NCBI RefSeq assembly: GCF_008368715.1
Contig: NZ_SMRS01000002.1
Span: forward strand, 248,001 to 312,000
Reading direction: 5' to 3'
DNA from: Nitrincola tapanii
GTDB taxonomy: Bacteria; Pseudomonadota; Gammaproteobacteria; Pseudomonadales; Balneatricaceae
Length of the DNA: 64,000 nt
Position 1 is the stretch's first letter, and each line of letters begins with the position of its first letter. The translations under genes and the position numbers were made by a program. Below are positions 40,462-48,691 of this stretch, piece by piece. The notes beneath the pieces were generated by a model. It saw nothing but the letters and a program-made list of their open reading frames with translations. It did no database searches and had not been told where the DNA came from.

Positions 40462-41347
40462 AAAACTGACTGCGGGCGCGCGTTTCCGTAAAGCCCTGGC
40501 TGAAACCCAGCCGCTGCAGATCGTCGGCACCATCAACGCTTACCATGCCATGATGGCCACCCGTGTTGGCCATAAAGCCATCTATCTGTCCGGTGGTGGT
40601 GTTGCGAACGCTTCGTATGGTCTGCCGGATCTGGGTATGACCAGCATGAATGATGTGTTGGAAGATGTACGTCGTATTACCAGCGCGGTTGAAACACCAC
40701 TGTTGGTCGATATCGATACCGGTTGGGGTGGCGCGTTTAATATTGCGCGTAGTGTTAAAGAGATGATCAAAGCAGAAGCCGCTGCCGTGCATCTGGAAGA
40801 TCAGGTTGCTCAGAAGCGCTGTGGTCACCGTCCTAACAAAGAGATCGTTTCTCTGGAAGAGATGGTCGATCGTGTAAAAGCGGCGGTGGATGCTAAAACC
40901 GACAGCGATTTCTTCATCATCGCGCGTACCGATGCTTTCCAGATGGAAGGATTGAATGCAGCGGTTGAGCGTGCTCAGGCATGTTTGGAAGCCGGTGCCG
41001 ATGCGATCTTCGCAGAAGCGGTGCATACCCTGGAAGATTACAAAGCCTTCTCTGATGGCATCAAGGGCGCACATCTGCTGGCCAATATCACCGAGTTCGG
41101 AGCAACGCCACTGTTCAACACCAAAGAACTGGCTGAAAACGGTGCCAGCATGGTGCTTTACCCCCTGTCAGCTTTCCGTGCGGCCAACAAAGCAGCTCTG
41201 AATGTGTATGAGCACTTGCTGCAGGATGGTGATCAGAAAGCTGTGGTCGATACCATGCAGACGCGTATGGAGCTTTATGATTTCTTGAACTACCACGACT
41301 TCGAGCAGAAGTTGGATGCGCTTTTTGCTCAGGGTAAAAACAAGTAA
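40454..41347 (+). CDS. prpB: 2-methylisocitrate lyase
   Basis: Splits 2-methylisocitrate into pyruvate and succinate, the last step of the methylcitrate cycle. It belongs to the PEP mutase/isocitrate lyase family: [35 protein letters not shown] (metal ligands), [21 protein letters not shown] containing the catalytic KRCGH, and [13 protein letters not shown]. 297 residues. GAAGGGG provides the ribosome site inside the GntR gene, with an eight-base overlap. prpC follows 33 bases later. Confidence 0.97.
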   Translation: MAEKLTAGARFRKALAETQPLQIVGTINAYHAMMATRVGHKAIYLSGGGVANASYGLPDLGMTSMNDVLEDVRRITSAVETPLLVDIDTGWGGAFNIARSVKEMIKAEAAAVHLEDQVAQKRCGHRPNKEIVSLEEMVDRVKAAVDAKTDSDFFIIARTDAFQMEGLNAAVERAQACLEAGADAIFAEAVHTLEDYKAFSDGIKGAHLLANITEFGATPLFNTKELAENGASMVLYPLSAFRAANKAALNVYEHLLQDGDQKAVVDTMQTRMELYDFLNYHDFEQKLDALFAQGKNK

Positions 41348-41380
41348 ATCATTCAAAGTTTAAGAAAAGAGGAGATCGCC

Positions 41381-42535
41381 ATGTCAGAAAATACATCTGG
41401 ACTGCCGAAACCAAAAAAATCTGTTGCCCTGTCCGGCACGGCGGCGGGTAATACAGAGCTGTGTACTGTTGGCCGTAATGGCAATGAACTGCACTATCGC
41501 GGTTACAACATCCTGGATCTGGCTGAGAAGTGTGAATTTGAAGAAGTCGCTTATCTGCTGGTGCACGGCAAGCTGCCGACCCAGGCTGAACTGACGGCTT
41601 ATAAAACCAAGCTGAAAGCCCTGCGTGGCTTGCCAGCAGCGGTGAAAGTAGCGCTGGAACAACTGCCACCTTCTGCCCATCCGATGGATGTGATGCGTAC
41701 CGGTGTATCCGTACTGGGCTGCGTTAAGCCTGAGAAAGACGATCACAACCATCCAGATGCCCGTGACATCGCCGATAAGCTGATGGCTTGTCAGGGTTCT
41801 ATGCTGTTGTATTGGTATCACTACGCCTACAACGGCAAGCGTATCGAGTTGGAAACCGATGATGATTCAATCGGTGGTCACTTCCTGCACCTGCTGCACG
41901 GTGAAAAGCCGCGTGAGTCTTGGGTACGTGCGATGCATGTTTCGCTGATTCTGTATGCTGAGCATGAGTTCAATGCATCCACCTTCACCAGCCGTGTGAT
42001 TTCTGGAACGGGTTCTGACTTCTACAGCTGTATCGCCGGTGCGATCGGCGCTCTGCGCGGTCCGAAACACGGTGGTGCCAATGAAGTGGCGTTTGAAATC
42101 CAGAAGCGTTACGACAATCCCGATCAGGCTGAAGCCGATATCCGCGAGCGTGTAGGCCGTAAAGAAGTGGTGATCGGTTTTGGTCATCCGGTTTACACCG
42201 TTTCTGATCCCCGTAACGTGGTGATCAAGAAAGTCGCGAAGCAACTTTCAGATGAGCAGAACAACACTAAGATGTACGACATTGCTGAGCGTCTGGAATC
42301 GACTATGTGGGAAATCAAAAAGATGTTCCCTAACCTCGATTGGTTCTCTGCCGTGAGCTATCACATGATGGGCGTGCCAACAGATATGTTCACACCGCTG
42401 TTCGTGATCTCGCGTACCTCCGGTTGGAGTGCGCATGTGATTGAACAGCGCATCGATGGCAAGATCATTCGCCCGAGTGCCAATTATGTGGGTGAGGACT
42501 GCCGTTCGGTGCCTGCGATCGAAGAGCGCAGCTAA
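41381..42535 (+). CDS. prpC: 2-methylcitrate synthase
   Basis: Condenses propionyl-CoA with oxaloacetate. Citrate-synthase fold with [69 protein letters not shown] (active-site His) and [16 protein letters not shown]. The short length (384 residues) and prp context distinguish it from GltA. AGGAG ribosome site eight bases before the ATG. An attenuator-like hairpin follows the stop. Confidence 0.96.
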   Translation: MSENTSGLPKPKKSVALSGTAAGNTELCTVGRNGNELHYRGYNILDLAEKCEFEEVAYLLVHGKLPTQAELTAYKTKLKALRGLPAAVKVALEQLPPSAHPMDVMRTGVSVLGCVKPEKDDHNHPDARDIADKLMACQGSMLLYWYHYAYNGKRIELETDDDSIGGHFLHLLHGEKPRESWVRAMHVSLILYAEHEFNASTFTSRVISGTGSDFYSCIAGAIGALRGPKHGGANEVAFEIQKRYDNPDQAEADIRERVGRKEVVIGFGHPVYTVSDPRNVVIKKVAKQLSDEQNNTKMYDIAERLESTMWEIKKMFPNLDWFSAVSYHMMGVPTDMFTPLFVISRTSGWSAHVIEQRIDGKIIRPSANYVGEDCRSVPAIEERS

Positions 42536-42543
42536 GAATATCA

Positions 42544-42581
42544 GGGCGGTCAGGTCACACCTCGACGGCCCTTATTTTTAT
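42544..42581 (+). terminator. Attenuator-like hairpin between prpC and acnD
   Basis: GGGC-G-GTC-A-GGT pairs with ACC-TC-GAC-G-GCCC across a CAC loop, ending at 42571 and followed by TTATTTTTAT. The stem has two small mismatches. It would partly terminate transcription inside the prp operon, lowering acnD and prpF relative to prpBC, or mark the end of an ancestral prpBC unit. Confidence 0.55.
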
Positions 42582-42619
42582 AGCCTGCACTGCTGAACTT
42601 ATTCTCAAGAAGAACTGCC

Positions 42620-45220
42620 ATGAATACAGAATTTCGCAAGTCTCTACCAGGCACCGACCTGGACTATTTTGATACCCGTGCGGCGGTTGAAGCCATCCAG
42701 CCCGGTGCTTATGAAACCCTGCCTTACACCTCCCGTGTACTGGCCGAACAGCTGGTGCGCCGCTGTGAACCCGAAGACCTGACCGATGCGCTGAAACAGC
42801 TGATCGAGCGCAAGCAGGAGCTGGACTTCCCCTGGTATCCCGCCCGTGTGGTGTGCCACGACATTCTGGGTCAGACCGCACTGGTGGATCTGGCCGGTCT
42901 GCGTGATGCCATCGCTGAAAAAGGCGGTGATCCATCCAAGGTCAACCCGGTGGTACCCACCCAGTTAATTGTGGACCACTCGCTGGCTGTGGAAGCGCCT
43001 GGTTTTGATCCGGACGCGTTTGAAAAGAACCGTGCCATTGAAGACCGTCGTAACGAAGACCGTTTCCACTTCATCGAGTGGACCAAAACCGCGTTCAAAA
43101 ACGTCGACGTGATTCCTGCCGGTAACGGCATCATGCACCAGATCAACTTGGAGAAGATGTCTCCGGTGATTCAGGCACGCGACGGAGTGGCTTTCCCCGA
43201 TACCTGTGTCGGTACGGATTCCCACACCCCGCACGTGGATGCCCTGGGTGTGATTGCCATCGGTGTCGGTGGTCTGGAAGCCGAAACCGTGATGCTGGGT
43301 CTGCCTTCCATGATGCGTCTGCCCGATATCGTTGGTGTGGAGCTGGTGGGCAAGCGTCAGCCCGGCATCACTGCTACTGATATCGTACTGGCTCTGACCG
43401 AGTTCCTGCGCAAGGAGCGAGTCGTCGGTGCTTACCTGGAGTTCTTCGGTGAAGGTGCTTCCAGCCTGTCCATCGGTGACCGCGCCACCATCTCCAACAT
43501 GACACCGGAATACGGTGCCACTGCCGCGATGTTCTACATCGACGAGCAGACCATCGAGTACTTGAAACTGACCGGTCGTGAGCCGGAGCAGGTGGCACTG
43601 GTTGAAAACTACGCCAGAACCACAGGCCTGTGGGCCGACAGCCTGGTCAAAGCCCAGTACCCGCGCGTATTGAAGTTTGACCTGTCCAGCGTGGTTCGCA
43701 CCATGGCCGGTCCTTCTAACCCTCACGCACGCGTGGCGACCTCTGAATTAGCAGCTAAGGGTATTGCTGGCAATCTAGAAGCCGCTCGTGCTCAAGAAGC
43801 ACAAGGCCTTATGCCTGATGGTGCGGTGATTATTGCGGCTATCACGTCTTGTACCAACACCTCTAACCCACGTAACGTGGTTGCAGCAGGCTTGTTGGCC
43901 AAGAAAGCCAACGAACTGGGCTTAGTGCGTAAACCTTGGGTGAAATCTTCCTTCGCGCCAGGTTCTAAAGTGGCTCGCTTATACTTGGAAGAAGCCGGCT
44001 TACTACCTGAGCTAGAAAAGCTTGGTTTTGGTATCGTCGCATATGCCTGCACCACCTGTAACGGTATGTCTGGTGCACTCGATCCTGTGATCCAGCAAGA
44101 GATCATCGACCGCGACCTTTATGCGACAGCGGTCTTATCGGGTAACCGTAACTTTGATGGTCGTATCCATCCTTATGCGAAGCAGGCCTTCTTGGCTTCA
44201 CCTCCATTGGTCGTGGCTTACGCGATTGCCGGTACCGTTCGCTTTGATATTGAAAAAGATGTTCTGGGCACCGACAAGAACGGTAACCCGATCACCCTGA
44301 AAGACCTCTGGCCGTCTGATGAAGAAATCGATGCGATTGTTGCTTCCAGCGTGAAGCCTGAACAGTTCAAGCAGGTCTACATCCCGATGTTTGATCTGGA
44401 TCGTGGCGAAGAGGCGAAGAGCCCACTGTATGATTGGCGCCCGATGTCCACCTACATCCGTCGTCCGCCTTACTGGGAAGGTGCTCTGGCCGGTGAGCGC
44501 ACCATGAAAGGCATGCGTCCGCTGGCCATCCTGCCGGACAACATCACCACCGACCACCTGTCACCGTCCAACGCCATCATGATGGACTCTGCCGCCGGTG
44601 AATACCTGCACAAGATGGGCGTGCCGGAAGAAGACTTCAACTCTTACGCCACTCACCGTGGTGACCACCTGACCGCTCAGCGGGCCACCTTTGCCAACCC
44701 GAAACTGATCAACGAAATGGCCGTGGTGGATGGTCAGGTCAAACAGGGTTCACTGGCACGTGTGGAGCCGGAAGGCAAGGTCATGCGCATGTGGGAAGCG
44801 ATTGAAACCTACATGGAACGCAAACAGCCGCTGATCATTGTGGCCGGTGCCGACTATGGTCAGGGTTCTTCTCGTGACTGGGCTGCCAAGGGTGTGCGTC
44901 TGGCCGGTGTGGAAGTGATTGCCGCTGAAGGTTTTGAGCGCATTCACCGCACCAACCTGATCGGTATGGGTGTGCTGCCGCTGCAGTTTGAAGCTGGCAC
45001 CACTCGCAAGACCCTGGGTCTGGACGGTACTGAAACCTACGACGTTGAAGGCGAGCTGGCACCCCGTGGCACCATGACCCTGGTCATCAATCGCAAGAAT
45101 GGTGAACAGGTGCGTGTACCCATGCTGAGCCGTCTGGACACTGCTGCAGAAGTGCACGTGTACAAGGCCGGTGGTGTACTGCAGCGCTTCGCCCAGGACT
45201 TCCTGGAGGGGACAGTATAA
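42620..45220 (+). CDS. acnD: Fe/S-dependent 2-methylcitrate dehydratase (AcnD), mosaic gene
   Basis: Dehydrates 2-methylcitrate to 2-methylaconitate; works with PrpF in place of PrpD. 866 residues, aconitase-A-like: FPDTCVGTDSHTPHVDALGVIAIGVGGLEAE, cluster ligands C411 (ITSCTNTSNP), C477 and C480 (YACTTCNGMSG), and the swivel-domain GADYGQGSSRDWAAKGVRLAGVEVIAAEGFERIHRTNL. Codon use changes inside the gene: about 43741-44240 (residues ~374-540) uses almost no CTG for Leu and many TTA, CTA and CCA codons, while both flanks are CTG/GCC/ACC-rich. The protein stays intact, so this looks like homologous recombination with a diverged copy. A structured 380-base spacer follows. Confidence 0.95.
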   Translation: MNTEFRKSLPGTDLDYFDTRAAVEAIQPGAYETLPYTSRVLAEQLVRRCEPEDLTDALKQLIERKQELDFPWYPARVVCHDILGQTALVDLAGLRDAIAEKGGDPSKVNPVVPTQLIVDHSLAVEAPGFDPDAFEKNRAIEDRRNEDRFHFIEWTKTAFKNVDVIPAGNGIMHQINLEKMSPVIQARDGVAFPDTCVGTDSHTPHVDALGVIAIGVGGLEAETVMLGLPSMMRLPDIVGVELVGKRQPGITATDIVLALTEFLRKERVVGAYLEFFGEGASSLSIGDRATISNMTPEYGATAAMFYIDEQTIEYLKLTGREPEQVALVENYARTTGLWADSLVKAQYPRVLKFDLSSVVRTMAGPSNPHARVATSELAAKGIAGNLEAARAQEAQGLMPDGAVIIAAITSCTNTSNPRNVVAAGLLAKKANELGLVRKPWVKSSFAPGSKVARLYLEEAGLLPELEKLGFGIVAYACTTCNGMSGALDPVIQQEIIDRDLYATAVLSGNRNFDGRIHPYAKQAFLASPPLVVAYAIAGTVRFDIEKDVLGTDKNGNPITLKDLWPSDEEIDAIVASSVKPEQFKQVYIPMFDLDRGEEAKSPLYDWRPMSTYIRRPPYWEGALAGERTMKGMRPLAILPDNITTDHLSPSNAIMMDSAAGEYLHKMGVPEEDFNSYATHRGDHLTAQRATFANPKLINEMAVVDGQVKQGSLARVEPEGKVMRMWEAIETYMERKQPLIIVAGADYGQGSSRDWAAKGVRLAGVEVIAAEGFERIHRTNLIGMGVLPLQFEAGTTRKTLGLDGTETYDVEGELAPRGTMTLVINRKNGEQVRVPMLSRLDTAAEVHVYKAGGVLQRFAQDFLEGTV

Positions 45221-45283
45221 CTTAACCCGGAATTTGTGATGACACAGGCAACTACTTGTCAGTGCAGGCATATTCCAAAGGCC

Positions 45284-45353
45284 TTGAGTGAGACGCCGTG
45301 AATACATCCCTGTAGGCTTAAATGCCGCATCCCTGCGGCATATACTCACTCAA
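45284..45353. repeat. Nested short-loop palindromes, cluster 1
   Basis: Outer 9-bp inverted repeat TTGAGTGAG (45284-45292) / CTCACTCAA (45345-45353). Inside it are two hairpins with identical TCCC loops: TACA-TCCC-TGTA (45303-45314) and ATGCCGCA-TCCC-TGCGGCAT (45322-45341). This is an organised secondary structure rather than a random spacer. Confidence 0.75.
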
Positions 45354-45408
45354 TACCTCCAGAATATGCCATGAAGTTACGGATTAAGGTCAATGCTCGG
45401 GAGAAGGT

Positions 45409-45549
45409 GGGTCTTGTCTGTTTGGACCGTCTGTTGCCAGGGCAGTAAATGTGCTCCTGCATTTACTGCATTTCCGCCATCCTTGGCGGTCAGTGACAAC
45501 AGCGAGCCCCCATGGATGGGTTTACGGCGTGTCCAAACGGATAAGACCC
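45409..45549. repeat. Palindrome cluster 2 bounded by a 19-bp inverted repeat
   Basis: Outer arms 45409-45427 (GGGTCTTGTCTGTTTGGAC) and 45531-45549 match in 17 of 19 positions as an inverted repeat. Inside are CTGTTG/CAACAG (45431-45436, 45497-45502), GCAGTAAATG/CATTTACTGC (45442-45451, 45460-45469), CCGCCA-TCCT-TGGCGG (45474-45489) and CCCA-TGGA-TGGG (45509-45520). Length 141 bp and no coding potential. It resembles MITE/REP-like intergenic elements of marine gammaproteobacteria with ATCC(C/T/A)TG loops, a resemblance from memory. Confidence 0.72.
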
Positions 45550-45601
45550 GCCTGCGGCTACATAGGCTAGATGCTATAGCGATTTTTTTAGGAGTCATGT
45601 G

Positions 45602-46780
45602 ATGTCCAGTGTTCCCCAGATCAAGATTCCCGCCACCTACATGCGCGGTGGCACCTCCAAGGGTGTATTTTTCAGCCTGACCGACCTGCCCGAAGTGGCG
45701 CAGGTGCCCGGTGAGGCACGTGACAAGATTCTGCAGCGGGTGATCGGCAGTCCTGATCCTTACGGCCAGCAGATTGACGGCATGGGTGGTGCCACTTCCA
45801 GCACCTCCAAAACCGTGATTCTGGCCAAAAGTGAACAGCCGGATCACGATGTGGATTACCTGTTTGGCCAGGTCGCCATCAATAAAGCCTTTGTCGACTG
45901 GTCCGGTAACTGCGGTAACCTCACCGGTGCCGTGGGTGCCTTTGCCATCAGCAAGGGGTTGGTGGATGCTTCACGCATTCCGGAAAACGGCATCTGCACC
46001 GTGCGTATCTGGCAAAAGAACATCGGTAAAACCATCATTGCCCATGTGCCCATCACCAATGGCGAAGTACAGGAAACCGGTGATTTTGAACTGGATGGTG
46101 TGACCTTCCCGGCCGCCGAGGTGGTGATTGAGTTCATGGACCCCGCCGATGGTGAAGGCTCGATGTTCCCCACCGGTAATGTGGTGGATGAGCTGGAAGT
46201 GCCCGGCATCGGTACCTTCAAAGCCACCATGATCAACTCCGGTATTCCGACCATTTTTGTCAATGCCGCTGATATCGGTTACACCGGTACCGAGCTGCAG
46301 AAGGACATCAACTCGGATGCCGAGGCGCTGGCAAAATTTGAAACCATGCGTGCTTATGGCGCGGTGAAGATGGGTCTGATCAAGGATATCTCCGAAGCAG
46401 CCGCCCGTCAGCACACCCCCAAGATCGCCTTTGTTGCCCCGGCCACAGACTATGTCACCTCCAGTGGTAAAAACCTGCAAGCCGGTGACATTGACCTTTG
46501 CGTTCGTGCGCTTTCCATGGGCAAGCTGCATCATGCCATGATGGGCACCGCTTCTGTAGCCATTGCCACGGCTGCGGCCGTGCCGGGCACACTGGTGAAC
46601 CTGGCTGCCGGTGGCGGAGAGCGGGATGCCGTGACCTTCGGTCATCCTTCCGGCACCCTGCGCGTTGGTGCCGCTGCAGCACTGGTGGAGGGTGAGTGGA
46701 CCGCCACCAAAGCCGTGATGAGCCGCAGTGCGCGGGTACTGATGGAAGGCTGGGTAAGGATTCCTGGCGATAGCTTCTAA
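45602..46780 (+). CDS. prpF: 2-methylaconitate cis-trans isomerase
   Basis: Isomerises the trans-2-methylaconitate made by AcnD to the cis form, which AcnB can hydrate. The start PQIKIPATYMRGGTSKGVFF is the PrpF signature; the fold is diaminopimelate-epimerase-like, with GNCGNLTGAVGAFAI and GGGERDAVTFGHPSGTLRVG. The ATG at 45602 lies seven bases after AGGAG; a GTG one codon earlier is less likely. 392 residues. Codon use is CTG/GCC/ACC-rich like the flanks of acnD. It is the last gene of the prp operon, closed by a strong terminator. Confidence 0.96.
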   Translation: MSSVPQIKIPATYMRGGTSKGVFFSLTDLPEVAQVPGEARDKILQRVIGSPDPYGQQIDGMGGATSSTSKTVILAKSEQPDHDVDYLFGQVAINKAFVDWSGNCGNLTGAVGAFAISKGLVDASRIPENGICTVRIWQKNIGKTIIAHVPITNGEVQETGDFELDGVTFPAAEVVIEFMDPADGEGSMFPTGNVVDELEVPGIGTFKATMINSGIPTIFVNAADIGYTGTELQKDINSDAEALAKFETMRAYGAVKMGLIKDISEAAARQHTPKIAFVAPATDYVTSSGKNLQAGDIDLCVRALSMGKLHHAMMGTASVAIATAAAVPGTLVNLAAGGGERDAVTFGHPSGTLRVGAAAALVEGEWTATKAVMSRSARVLMEGWVRIPGDSF

Positions 46781-46871
46781 GCTTTTTTCACTTGTAAGCT
46801 TTCTTGCCGAGATCCGCCCTGTGAATCAGTTCTGCTGAATGCTGAAGCCTTAATCGCTGGATAGCTTAAAA

Positions 46872-46911
46872 CAAAAAAACCGCCTGACGCTTCAATGTCA
46901 GGCGGTTTTTT
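46872..46911 (+). terminator. Bidirectional Rho-independent terminator after prpF
   Basis: A 9-bp perfect stem CCGCCTGAC (46879-46887) / GTCAGGCGG (46896-46904) is flanked by A7 and T7. It serves prpF on the plus strand and the glutaredoxin-like gene on the minus strand. Confidence 0.93.
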
Positions 46912-46934
46912 TATAGATGGATAGAGAGCTGGCC

Positions 46935-47321
46935 TTAACCGAAGCGTTTTTCTAACCACTGATTGATCGCATCGGATTCATACAACCATTCACTGCTGCC
47001 ATCGGCATGCTCGATGCGTAAGCAGGGTACTTTCACCCGGCCACCACCGGCTAAGAGTGCCTGGCGATCTGGGCCTTCAGCTTGAGCATCGCGCAGTTCG
47101 ATCGGCAAGGCTAAACGATGGATCTGTTTACGCACTTTGATGCAAAAAGGGCAGGCTTTGAATTGATAGAGCGCCAGGGATTGGCAAGCAAGATCGACAT
47201 CACTCTGTACCTCGGGGCTGCGCGTCACGGCTTTTGGGCGGGTGAGCACTTCTTGCAGGAGCATCACGGGCGTGAGTAGGACGCGTAATAAGCGGAAAAA
47301 TAAGCGTATCACGGATTTCAT
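46935..47321 (-). CDS. Membrane-anchored glutaredoxin / GST-N-like protein
   Basis: A 128-residue protein with a hydrophobic N-terminal stretch (RLFFRLLRVLLTPVMLLQEVL) that may anchor it to the membrane. A glutaredoxin-like domain follows, with CPFC (C57, C60) in LYQFKACPFCIKVRKQIHRL, then KVPCLRIEHADGSSEWLYESDAI, the cis-Pro and glutathione-site region. ATG at 47321 with GGAG six bases upstream. A role in thiol redox balance is likely; the partner is unknown. The nearby dsbD is divergent from aroG and not part of this unit. Confidence 0.85.
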   Translation of the reverse strand: MKSVIRLFFRLLRVLLTPVMLLQEVLTRPKAVTRSPEVQSDVDLACQSLALYQFKACPFCIKVRKQIHRLALPIELRDAQAEGPDRQALLAGGGRVKVPCLRIEHADGSSEWLYESDAINQWLEKRFG

Positions 47322-47413
47322 CAAAACTCCGGAGTGAATCAGGTTAAAAATAGAGGCTAGAGGATGAATAGAAGTGAAGGAGAGGGCGGTGAGCGCTCTC
47401 CTTCGTTCATCAC

Positions 47414-48481
47414 TTAGCGGTTAGGCAGGACGTTTTTCAGTTTCTGGGCCATGCCGCGCAGGCACTCTTCGGTAGTTTTCCAATCGATACAGGCATCTGT
47501 TACCGAAACACCGTATTTCAGGTCACAGAGATTGGCGGGAATCGATTGATTGCCCCATTCTAGGTTGGACTCAATCATTAATCCGATGATGGACTGATTG
47601 CCTTCTAAAATCTGGTTAGCGGCATTTTCAGCCACCAGTGGCTGTAGGGCAGGATCTTTGTTGGAGTTGGCATGGCTGCAGTCGATCATAATATTCTTCT
47701 GCAGACCGGCCTTTTCCAGAGCCTGCTCACACAAGCGAACGCTGACCGAATCGTAGTTAGGTTTACCGTCGCCTCCACGTAGAACCACATGACCGTAGGC
47801 ATTACCCAAGGTGCGGACAATGGCGACCTTGCCATCTTCATCGATACCGAGGAAGTTGTGTGGGTGGCTGACGGACTGCATGGCGTTTACGGCAACCGTC
47901 ATGCTGCCATCGGTACCGTTTTTGAAGCCTACGGCGCAGGAGAGGCCGGAGGACATTTCACGGTGCGTCTGGGATTCCGTTGTGCGCGCGCCAATCGCTG
48001 ACCAGCTAATCAAATCCTGGGTGTACTGGGGTGAAATAGGATCGAGTGCTTCCGTGGCCAAGGGTAAGCCCAGCTCCGAAAGATCAATCAAGAGCTTACG
48101 TGCAATATGTAAACCCTCTTCGATATCAAAGGAGTCATTCATGTGCGGATCATTGATCAAACCTTTCCAGCCCACGGTGGTACGAGGTTTTTCAAAATAA
48201 ACACGCATCACCAGATAAAGGGTGTCCTTGACTTCATCGGCCAGTGCTTTCAGCTTCTTGGCATACACCAGAGCCGCTTCAGGGTCGTGAATCGAACAGG
48301 GGCCGACCACAACCATGAGGCGCTTATCTTTACGATCGAGAATATCCTTAACCACCTGACGCTCACGAATCACGGTTTCCACCGCAGCTTCGGGAATGGG
48401 TAGGCGTGCTTTCAGCTCACGCGGGGTTGTGATCGGAGTAATCGATTCGATACTGAGGTCTTCAAGGCGTGTATCCGTCAT
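47414..48481 (-). CDS. 3-deoxy-7-phosphoheptulonate (DAHP) synthase, class I
   Basis: First step of the shikimate pathway, joining PEP and erythrose 4-phosphate. AroFGH-type enzyme: VVVGPCSIHDPEAAL, MRVYFEKPRTTVGWKGLINDP, GARTTESQTHREMSSGLS, VLRGGDGKPNYDSVSV and MIDCSHANSNKDP. The frame opens further upstream, but the ATG at 48481 (MTDTRLEDLSIESI) with AGGA nearby gives 355 residues, the normal length. I cannot tell from sequence alone which amino acid feeds back on it, so aroF, aroG or aroH is left open. aroC, much later in the same pathway, is at the window start. Confidence 0.93.
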   Translation of the reverse strand: MTDTRLEDLSIESITPITTPRELKARLPIPEAAVETVIRERQVVKDILDRKDKRLMVVVGPCSIHDPEAALVYAKKLKALADEVKDTLYLVMRVYFEKPRTTVGWKGLINDPHMNDSFDIEEGLHIARKLLIDLSELGLPLATEALDPISPQYTQDLISWSAIGARTTESQTHREMSSGLSCAVGFKNGTDGSMTVAVNAMQSVSHPHNFLGIDEDGKVAIVRTLGNAYGHVVLRGGDGKPNYDSVSVRLCEQALEKAGLQKNIMIDCSHANSNKDPALQPLVAENAANQILEGNQSIIGLMIESNLEWGNQSIPANLCDLKYGVSVTDACIDWKTTEECLRGMAQKLKNVLPNR

Positions 48482-48691
48482 TTCTTTATCCTGGCAAGAC
48501 TTAAATAGAGTGCTATGCAGCAAAAGTTCAATAGGTTTTCTATAATTGGTTGCCTTTTTACCATATCCCGGCACGCCTTATAAGGGGACGCTCGTATAAT
48601 AGACACTATTGGAACCATAGCAGCAGGCTAAGGTCTGATCTGCATCCGAGTTTTGGCGTATTGAAAGGAAAGTCTTTTGCATAGGTTAGCC

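Larger units (their letters stand above)
45221..45601. other. Gene-free spacer between acnD and prpF filled with palindromes
   Basis: No credible gene is present in these 381 bases. Two palindrome clusters (45284-45353 and 45409-45549) occupy much of it; a short unstructured stretch with the prpF ribosome site AGGAG (45590-45594) ends it. A plus-strand reading frame at 45393-45602 and a minus-strand frame crossing the region have no ribosome site or protein-like composition. Confidence 0.7.

Noticed and set aside
42965-43726. A 253-residue minus-strand open frame inside acnD, and a similar 224-residue one at 45971-46645 inside prpF
   Set aside because: Both follow from the strong codon bias of the sense genes and show no protein motifs.
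45284-45549. Considered a CRISPR array, integron attC site or complete insertion sequence
   Set aside because: The units are inverted hairpins of different sequence, not spaced direct repeats; there is no cas gene, integrase or transposase, and no open frame in the element.
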